A stretch of DNA of 11,590 bases from Anaerolinea sp. (GTDB taxonomy: Bacteria; Chloroflexota; Anaerolineae; Anaerolineales; Anaerolineaceae): the NCBI GenBank assembly GCA_013824385.1, contig PNNU01000063.1:1-11590 (forward strand). The letters run 5' to 3'. Shown here one piece after another: positions 7,102-11,590 of the stretch. The translations under genes were made by a program, and so were the position numbers. Every line of letters starts with the position of its first letter. Within the stretch, counting starts at the first letter, position 1. The notes under the pieces were generated by a model that was not told where the DNA came from, ran no database searches, and worked only from the letters and a program-made list of their open reading frames with translations.

Positions 7102-7616
7102 TTCTTTGCCCAAACTGCCACAACAAGGAACTACCCGGGGCGTATTTCTGTAGTGAATGCGGAACTCAATTATTGTCTCTTGAATTCTTAAACACCCGTT
7201 TGATTAGCAAACCGCCAGAGGTTGTCAATGCGAACGATTCTGGTACAAATTTATTTCAAACGCGGAAGGTAATTCAAAAACAAAAAGACCCCAATATTTC
7301 ATTACACCTCGTTGAAAATGGAAAAGTGATTCATCTCAGTGAAAAAAAAGATTTTACTCTTGGCAGAGCTGTAGAAGGGCAATCCATACTTCCTGATGTA
7401 GATCTAAGTCCGTTTGATGCTTTTTCACAAGGCGTTTCAAGAATGCATGTTTCGCTGCGCATTATGAATGGTGATGTTTATGCGATGGATTTGGGATCAT
7501 CAAACGGTACAAAGATCAATGGTCAGAAAATTGTTCCGCACGTTGAATATTCAATTAGCCATGGAGATCTTGTAACACTTGGCAGGTTGAAGGTTCAAGT
7601 GCTTTTGATAAGATAA
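7098..7616 (+). CDS. Zinc-ribbon/FHA domain protein
   Basis: 172 residues. The N-terminal mini zinc ribbon has CxxC pairs at Cys4/Cys7 and Cys18/Cys21. A polar linker (about 25-65) leads to a C-terminal FHA domain (about 66-172) with the phosphothreonine-binding residues: GR (89-90), SRMH (Ser114, Arg115, His117), LGSSNGT (132-138) and the following NG (141-142). FHA domains bind phosphothreonine peptides, so this is the likely reader of marks written by the kinase at 2843-4669 and removed by the PP2C protein. The arrangement of linker plus FHA is like GarA/OdhI-type regulators, but the zinc ribbon is additional. Thr residues in the linker, for example TNLFQT near 50-55, are candidate phosphosites (inference). 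The start codon is embedded in the stop of the preceding gene (ATGA). Confidence 0.92.
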   Translation: MILCPNCHNKELPGAYFCSECGTQLLSLEFLNTRLISKPPEVVNANDSGTNLFQTRKVIQKQKDPNISLHLVENGKVIHLSEKKDFTLGRAVEGQSILPDVDLSPFDAFSQGVSRMHVSLRIMNGDVYAMDLGSSNGTKINGQKIVPHVEYSISHGDLVTLGRLKVQVLLIR

Positions 7617-7626
7617 TGGGAGAAAA

Positions 7627-7866
7627 ATGCAGCAGATCATTGTGCATATGTTAAACGAGGATCCGGTTGTTTGTGAAGTGGATGAACTGCCGCAAAAAAA
7701 CGATACCATTCTTCTTGTTCACAATCCACGTCGGCGGGATGGTAAAGATCTGAATTATTTGGAAGCGAATGTTAATACAGTAATCTGGCCTTTGGTTCGA
7801 ATATCGTTTATCGAAGTGATGCCAGGTGCTGAAGATGAAAAAATTGTAAGCTTTGTGAGAGAGTAA
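7627..7866 (+). CDS. Small acidic protein of unknown function
   Basis: 79 residues, and I do not recognise the family. It is soluble, with no signal or membrane segment; there are 14 Asp/Glu against 8 Lys/Arg. Hydrophobic and polar residues alternate in several short stretches (IIVHML, DTILLVHNP, VNTVIWPLVRISFIEVMP), suggesting a small all-beta fold with an RRRDGKD loop in the middle (residues 35-41). Support for it being a real gene: GGGAG with 4 nt to the ATG, a 10-nt gap from the FHA gene, a 5-nt gap to the response regulator, and codon use like its neighbours. It sits inside the phospho-signalling operon and may be an accessory or inhibitor subunit, but that is only context. Confidence 0.75.
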   Translation: MQQIIVHMLNEDPVVCEVDELPQKNDTILLVHNPRRRDGKDLNYLEANVNTVIWPLVRISFIEVMPGAEDEKIVSFVRE

Positions 7867-7871
7867 ATAAA

Positions 7872-8594
7872 ATGACAGAAGATAATTTTCGCAATAAGTT
7901 GATTTTGGTGGTTGATGACGAAGAAAGAATGGCTCGTTTTATCAGGCTTAATCTGGAACACGACGGTTTTCAAGTCGTGGAAGCTCATAAAGGTATGGAT
8001 GCTATCAATGAGTTGCGCACAAAGATGCCTGATGTGATTTTGCTGGATGTGATGATGCCGGATATCGATGGTTTTGAGGCGCTACAGCTGATTCGTGAAA
8101 CTAGTACTGTGCCAGTAATTATGTTGACCGCCAAAGGCGAAGAAGATGATCGCGTTAAGGGTCTTGAACTGGGGGCGGACGATTATGTTACAAAACCATT
8201 TAGTCCACGTGAGCTGGTGAGCAGGGTCAGGGCCGTGTTGCGGCGCACTGAACCTGCAAATGCTGCCGGAGAAGGCGGCCAGATTATTGTGGATGAACAC
8301 TTAAAACTTGATTTTGGTAGACGAGAAGTTAAGCTTGATGGTGAAATCGTAAAACTGCGCCCCACAGAATACCGTTTACTCTATCATTTGGTTCAAAATG
8401 CAGGCTGGGTGTTAACGTATGACCAGATTCTGGCAAAGGTTTGGGGTTATGAGTACCGCGATGAACCTCATTATGTGCGCTTATATATCAATTACCTGCG
8501 CCAGAAACTTGAAAAAGACCCTGCGAACCCAATTTATATCTTAACTGAGCGTGGGGTTGGTTATCGATTTGTTGATTACAAAAAAGAAAGTTAA
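7872..8594 (+). CDS. OmpR/PhoB-family response regulator
   Basis: 240 residues. The receiver domain (about 9-125) has the acidic pair Asp15/Asp16, phosphoacceptor Asp59 in LLDVMMPD, Thr86 in MLTAKG and Lys108 in TKPF, so it is a canonical, phosphorylatable receiver. The C-terminal winged-helix DNA-binding domain (about 140-237) carries the LRPTEYRLLYHLVQNAG helix, the VWGYEYRDEPHYVRLYINYLRQKL recognition region (shown by its key WG, VRLYI and LRQKL elements), and the GVGYRF wing. It should be a transcription factor. No histidine kinase gene is next to it: upstream is the 79-residue gene (5-nt gap), downstream is thioredoxin. It is therefore an orphan in this window, placed last in the Ser/Thr kinase operon. 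Cross-regulation by the kinase and FHA proteins is possible (inference). Confidence 0.95.
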   Translation: MTEDNFRNKLILVVDDEERMARFIRLNLEHDGFQVVEAHKGMDAINELRTKMPDVILLDVMMPDIDGFEALQLIRETSTVPVIMLTAKGEEDDRVKGLELGADDYVTKPFSPRELVSRVRAVLRRTEPANAAGEGGQIIVDEHLKLDFGRREVKLDGEIVKLRPTEYRLLYHLVQNAGWVLTYDQILAKVWGYEYRDEPHYVRLYINYLRQKLEKDPANPIYILTERGVGYRFVDYKKES

Positions 8595-8610
8595 CTGAAT
8601 TTAATTAGTA

Positions 8611-8638
8611 TTGGTAAAATCAAATTAGTTTGAATTAT
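8611..8638 (+). promoter_or_regulatory. Weak candidate promoter for thioredoxin
   Basis: TTGGTA (8611-8616), 16-nt spacer, AATTAT (8633-8638); each box matches the consensus at four of six positions. The 65-bp gap after the response regulator is the first sizeable gap since the cluster began, so a separate promoter is plausible. No terminator is visible between the two genes, so read-through is equally possible. Confidence 0.3.
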
Positions 8639-8648
8639 TTGCACGATC

Positions 8649-8653
8649 AGGAG
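8649..8653 (+). promoter_or_regulatory. Ribosome binding site deciding the thioredoxin start
   Basis: AGGAG followed by 6 nt and ATG at 8660. It lies inside the longer reading from TTG at 8630, and argues for the ATG as the true start. Confidence 0.75.
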
Positions 8654-8659
8654 AATTCC

Positions 8660-9007
8660 ATGATTAATGAACCGATTCATGTTACCGATGAAGCATTTGA
8701 TAAAACAGTAATGCAATCTCCTATTCCGGTTATTGTTGATTTTTGGGCTCCCTGGTGTGGACCCTGCAAGGCCGTCGGCCCAATGCTGGAGCGTATCGCC
8801 AAGGATTATGAAGGACAATTAATTGTGGCGAAGGTCAACACGGATGAAAATCCACAAAACGCCATGAAAAACGAAGTGCAGGGAATCCCCACTATGTTGT
8901 TTGTAGCGAACGGAAAAGTTGTGCATCGACAGGTCGGTGCGCTGCCAGAAGCAAACTTACGAACTGCGGTCGATCAATTTCTGGAACTGGCTGGAAACGC
9001 AAAATAA
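8660..9007 (+). CDS. trxA: Thioredoxin
   Basis: 115 residues, close to the usual thioredoxin length of 105-110. Cytoplasmic disulfide reductase working with thioredoxin reductase. The active site WCGPCK is intact (Cys33, Cys36), preceded by VIVDFWAP; the buried Asp is Asp27. The cis-proline is Pro77 in GIPTM, and the late strand MLFVANGKVVHRQVG with the helix after it completes the fold. The start at 8660 is chosen on the AGGAG site; the in-frame TTG at 8630 would add ten unconserved residues. The gene ends at a bidirectional terminator shared with murA. It is 65 bp downstream of the response regulator and may or may not belong to that operon. Confidence 0.95.
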   Translation: MINEPIHVTDEAFDKTVMQSPIPVIVDFWAPWCGPCKAVGPMLERIAKDYEGQLIVAKVNTDENPQNAMKNEVQGIPTMLFVANGKVVHRQVGALPEANLRTAVDQFLELAGNAK

Positions 9008-9008
9008 T

Positions 9009-9038
9009 AAAAAAGAGACGCGAGAGCGTCTCTTTTTT
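9009..9038. terminator. Bidirectional intrinsic terminator between trxA and murA
   Basis: Perfect inverted repeat: GAGACGC (9015-9021), GAGA loop (9022-9025), GCGTCTC (9026-9032). It is flanked by A6 on the left and T6 on the right, which can extend the stem. On the plus strand the T-run follows the hairpin and ends trxA; on the minus strand the A-run reads as a U-run and ends murA, whose stop lies at 9044-9046. The loop is a GNRA tetraloop type on the plus strand. Confidence 0.93.
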
Positions 9039-9043
9039 ATTGT

Positions 9044-10327
9044 CTATTCTTCTTTTTGACGTTCTATTTTTGCACCCAACAGCTGTAGTTTTTTATCCAC
9101 CTGTTCGTATCCGCGGTCTATCTGATTAACATTGCGGATGATGGATCTGCCATTTGCGGATAATGAAGCAATAACCAAAGCCATGCCAGCGCGAATATCC
9201 GGGCTTTCCATTTTTTCTCCGGATAAGCGGGTTGGGCCCTGTACCATGCAGCGGTGAGGATCGCATAAAACAATTTGTGCGCCCATCCCCACCAGTTTGT
9301 CGGTAAAGAACATACGTGAAGGGTACATCCAGTCATGGAAGAGCACTGATCCCTGAGATTGTGTGGCAACCACAATGGCGATACTCATTAAATCTGTTGG
9401 GAAGGATGGCCAAGGCATTACACCGATGGTTGGAATGGCTCCTCCATGATCAGGTTCAATCACCATTTTTTGTTCTGCAGGAACGAAAATATCATCTCCT
9501 TTTTCCTGCCAGGTAACACCCAGACGACCAAAAACCAATTTAATCATTCCCAGGTACTTATTGCCTGCGTTACGAATGGTAATACTGCCTTTAGTGACCA
9601 CCGCAGCTCCGATAAAGCTGACAACCTCGAGATAATCAGGTCCAATGGTGAATTCACCACCGTGAAGTGATTCAACCCCATCAATTTTCAGGGTATTTGA
9701 GCCTATGTGTTTAATTTTTGCTCCAAGTTGATTGAGGAATTGGCAAAGTTCCTGTACATGAGGTTCTGAAGCCGCATTTCTGATCACAGAGCAGCCTTTG
9801 GCACGTACACAAGCCATTATGGCGTTTTCTGTTGCGGTAACGCTGGCTTCGTCTAACAGAATATCCGCACCAACCAGGCCGTTGGCCTTGAAGGTAAAGT
9901 TGCGATCATAAGTGATTTTGGTGCCAAGTTTTTCGAGTGCAAGCAGGTGCGTATCTACTCTGCGCCGGCCAATGACGTCACCGCCTGGCGGTGGTAGTTG
10001 AAGGTCTCCAGATCGAGCCACCATAGGACCGGCCAGAAGAATCGAGGCGCGGATTTTTCGACACAGATCAGGATCAAGATCGGTTGGGCGCACTACTTTT
10101 GCGTGAATTTTCCACGTGCCGGAACCAAGATCATCCACTTCAACGCCCAGACTCATAATCAATTTGCGCATAGTTTGCACATCTTGAATATCAGGTACGT
10201 TGTGTAGTATCACGGGTTCTTCGGTGAGCAGACATGCAGCCAACATGGGTAGAGCTGCATTTTTGTTACCGGCAGGAATGACTACACCTTTGAGTGGAGT
10301 TCCGCCTTCAATAACGAATTTTTCCAT
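9044..10327 (-). CDS. murA: UDP-N-acetylglucosamine 1-carboxyvinyltransferase (MurA)
   Basis: 427 residues. It catalyses the first committed step of peptidoglycan synthesis, transferring enolpyruvate from PEP to UDP-GlcNAc in the cytoplasm. Two-domain EPT fold with the expected landmarks: GGTPLKG and Lys22-Asn23 near the N-terminus, RASILLAGP (93-101), the mobile active-site loop PGGDVIGRRRVDTH (114-127), FPTDL (Asp312), SPDIRAG (Asp377, Arg379) and DRGYE (Arg405). The loop residue equivalent to E. coli Cys115 is Asp117. Asp at this site is known in mycobacterial and chlamydial MurA; the enzyme is active but not alkylated by fosfomycin. Its presence implies a peptidoglycan-making cell. Start ATG at 10327 is supported by GGAG 6 nt upstream. 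The gene is alone on its strand and convergent with trxA. Confidence 0.96.
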   Translation of the reverse strand: MEKFVIEGGTPLKGVVIPAGNKNAALPMLAACLLTEEPVILHNVPDIQDVQTMRKLIMSLGVEVDDLGSGTWKIHAKVVRPTDLDPDLCRKIRASILLAGPMVARSGDLQLPPPGGDVIGRRRVDTHLLALEKLGTKITYDRNFTFKANGLVGADILLDEASVTATENAIMACVRAKGCSVIRNAASEPHVQELCQFLNQLGAKIKHIGSNTLKIDGVESLHGGEFTIGPDYLEVVSFIGAAVVTKGSITIRNAGNKYLGMIKLVFGRLGVTWQEKGDDIFVPAEQKMVIEPDHGGAIPTIGVMPWPSFPTDLMSIAIVVATQSQGSVLFHDWMYPSRMFFTDKLVGMGAQIVLCDPHRCMVQGPTRLSGEKMESPDIRAGMALVIASLSANGRSIIRNVNQIDRGYEQVDKKLQLLGAKIERQKEE

Positions 10328-10333
10328 CAGGTT

Positions 10334-10337
10334 CTCC
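10334..10337 (-). promoter_or_regulatory. Ribosome binding site of murA
   Basis: GGAG on the minus strand, 6 nt before the ATG; identical in spacing to the PP2C and thioredoxin sites, and it fixes the murA start. Confidence 0.7.
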
Positions 10338-10389
10338 AGTTATTTTCGAAAAGATTATTTTCTGTATCCTGTGAATCGATGACGGGTTA

Positions 10390-10418
10390 ATTATAACGTG
10401 TGTTTACAGCGCTGCTGA
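10390..10418 (-). promoter_or_regulatory. Candidate murA promoter
   Basis: On the minus strand a perfect TATAAT (10395 down to 10390) with a poor -35, TCAGCA, at 17 nt. The transcript would start near 10383 and leave a leader of about 56 nt with the GGAG site. An 8-bp palindrome CAGCGCTG (10407-10414) overlaps the spacer and -35 end and could be an operator, though palindromes this short arise by chance. Confidence 0.45.
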
Positions 10419-10440
10419 AAAACGCTTTCTTGTAATAGTG

Positions 10441-10446
10441 TATACT
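10441..10446 (+). promoter_or_regulatory. Weak candidate -10 for the GNAT-like gene
   Basis: TATACT with no good -35 box at the right distance. It would give a leader of about 55 nt carrying three ATTGAA repeats and the GAGG site before the ATG at 10509. Several other AT-rich hexamers nearby could serve instead. Confidence 0.3.
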
Positions 10447-10453
10447 CGAATTA

Positions 10454-10482
10454 ATTGAATATATTGAATTGTAATAATTGAA
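10454..10482. repeat. Three ATTGAA direct repeats in the AT-rich leader
   Basis: ATTGAA at 10454-10459, 10463-10468 and 10477-10482; the last one is part of a perfect 6-bp inverted repeat ATAATT-GA-AATTAT (10474-10487). They may be regulator sites or chance repeats in very AT-rich DNA. Confidence 0.3.
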
Positions 10483-10508
10483 ATTATCATATTATTAAAG
10501 AGGAAAAA

Positions 10509-11590
10509 ATGATTAGTATTGAATCAGTTGATGTAAAATCCAGCAAGCAAGTAAATGAATTTATACAATTTCAATACGATCTTTACAAGGGCGTTTCTCA
10601 GTTTTGTCCACCATTTTTCAATGATATCAAGTTAATGTTAAATAAAGACAAGCATCCTTTTTTTGAACATTCTGAAGGTGAATTTTTGGTTGCCAAACAG
10701 GATGGAAAAATGGTTGGCCGACTTGCCATATTGGTAAACAAACCCTTCAATGAATATCACAAAACAAAAAAAGCCCAATTCTACTTGTTTGAATGTATAA
10801 ACGATCAGGAAGTCGCTAACAAACTGTTTGAAGCAGCATTTTTATGGTGCCGAGAGCGTGGTTTGGATGAAGTTGTTGGCCCAAAAGGATTATCCGCTTT
10901 TGACGGGTATGGGGTTTTAGTGGAAGGTTTTGAACATCGCCAGATGATGATCATGATGAATTACAACTTTGATTATTATCCCAAACTGCTTGAAGCCATC
11001 GGGTTCGAAAAAGAAGTTGATTTTGTTTCATGCTATATTCATGCCAGTGATTTTAATATTCCACCAAAAGTAAAAGAAGTCGCGCGCAGAGTTAAAGAAC
11101 GCGGCAGCTTTAAGGTCCTTACATTCAAAAATAAACACCAAATGATGAAAGATTGGGCTGACCAGATTGGTCAGGCATATAACGATACTTTTATCAATAA
11201 TTGGGAATACTATCCGCTCAGCAAGGCTGAAATAAAACTGCTTGTAGATAGCTTGTTGGTTGTGGCTGATCCAAAATTGGTAAAAATAATTACCTACAAT
11301 GACAAGATCGTCGGTTTTTTACTGGCTTTTCCAGATATTACAGCTGCATTGCAGCGTCATGGCGGCAAGATCAATCCAATATCCCTTATCGATATTGCAA
11401 TTGAGTTGAAGAAATCCAAATGGGTTTCAATTAATGGCGCCGGCGTCTTGCCCGATTTTCAAGGTAGAGGTGGAATGGCCTTGCTTTATGACGAAATGGA
11501 AAAGACGGTTAAAGATTTTGGATTCGTGCATGGCGAAATGACCCAGGTGGCTGAAACAGCCGTCCAGATGCGCAAAGACCTGATCAACCT
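10509..11590 (+). CDS. YghO-like GNAT-fold protein (C-terminus outside window)
   Basis: 360 codons are visible from ATG 10509, open to the window end, with GAGG 5 nt upstream. The protein resembles a family of about 370-400 residues related to E. coli YghO, usually annotated as a hypothetical or N-acetyltransferase-like protein. Visible family features: CPPFFNDIK near residue 33, HPFFEHSEGEFLVAK (49-63) followed by GKMVGRLAILVN, WCRERGLDEVVGPKG (about 117-131), and a MMNYNFDYYPKLLEAIGF segment. The C-terminal half carries a typical GNAT acetyl-CoA loop, GVLPDFQGRGGMALLYDEM (about 312-330). This suggests two tandem GNAT-like folds, the second with the better cofactor loop. Substrate unknown; E. 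coli YghO is itself uncharacterised as far as I know. The gene diverges from murA across 181 bp. It is probably nearly complete, given the family length. Confidence 0.85.
   Translation, partial: MISIESVDVKSSKQVNEFIQFQYDLYKGVSQFCPPFFNDIKLMLNKDKHPFFEHSEGEFLVAKQDGKMVGRLAILVNKPFNEYHKTKKAQFYLFECINDQEVANKLFEAAFLWCRERGLDEVVGPKGLSAFDGYGVLVEGFEHRQMMIMMNYNFDYYPKLLEAIGFEKEVDFVSCYIHASDFNIPPKVKEVARRVKERGSFKVLTFKNKHQMMKDWADQIGQAYNDTFINNWEYYPLSKAEIKLLVDSLLVVADPKLVKIITYNDKIVGFLLAFPDITAALQRHGGKINPISLIDIAIELKKSKWVSINGAGVLPDFQGRGGMALLYDEMEKTVKDFGFVHGEMTQVAETAVQMRKDLIN

Noticed and set aside
2843..7616. Type VI secretion (PpkA/PppA/Fha) regulatory set
   Set aside because: No secretion structural genes are in the window, and the kinase, vWA and FHA domain combinations differ; only the general logic is shared.
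8630..8659. TTG start giving thioredoxin ten extra residues
   Set aside because: A good AGGAG lies within this stretch, 6 nt before ATG 8660, and the extra residues do not belong to the fold.
9118..9670. Short open frames overlapping murA on both strands
   Set aside because: murA accounts for the whole stretch with conserved residues throughout.

Overview
The window is a gene-dense bacterial segment of moderate, slightly AT-leaning composition. It carries twelve protein-coding genes, two of them cut by the window edges, and no RNA genes, insertion sequences or CRISPR arrays that I can see. The gene content (eukaryote-like Ser/Thr kinases with a PQQ propeller, PP2C, FHA and vWA proteins, an SH3b protein, and a MurA with Asp in place of the active-site Cys) is most reminiscent of Chloroflexota of the Anaerolineae type. 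That assignment is an inference from gene content, not a measurement.

Left part (1-2664). A membrane-anchored Ser/Thr kinase (minus strand, C-terminus outside the window) diverges from a CAX-type Ca2+/H+ antiporter followed by a small membrane-anchored SH3b protein. The two divergent start codons each lie exactly 8 nt beyond a perfect TATAAT and have no Shine-Dalgarno sequence. This suggests two nearly leaderless transcripts from overlapping promoters.

Central part (2730-8594). A good promoter (TTGCAC-N17-TATAAT) precedes a compact six-gene run, all on the plus strand with gaps of 11 nt or less: soluble Ser/Thr kinase with an eight-repeat PQQ propeller, PP2C phosphatase, J-domain/vWA fusion protein, zinc-ribbon/FHA protein, a 79-residue protein of unknown function, and an OmpR-type response regulator. 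The first four make a complete phospho-signalling kit: writer, eraser, a vWA/J-domain scaffold or chaperone adaptor, and a phosphothreonine reader. Kinase-phosphatase-vWA triads are known (for example the TerY-P triad of Ter systems), as are kinase-phosphatase-FHA sets (type VI secretion, actinobacteria). The J-domain fused to a vWA domain, the cytoplasmic propeller on the kinase and the response regulator at the end make this version unusual. It is the best candidate here for an undescribed system.

Right part (8595-11590). Thioredoxin (plus) and MurA (minus) converge on a perfect bidirectional terminator hairpin with a GAGA loop. MurA has Asp117 where most bacteria have the fosfomycin-reactive Cys. 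Divergent from murA, across a 181-bp AT-rich spacer, is a YghO-like GNAT-fold protein that runs off the window end.

Translation signals: the PP2C, thioredoxin and murA genes all use GGAG with exactly 6 nt to the start codon. The same GGAG-N6 geometry points at a CTG codon 51 nt upstream of the obvious ATG of the propeller kinase, so that start is open to question.
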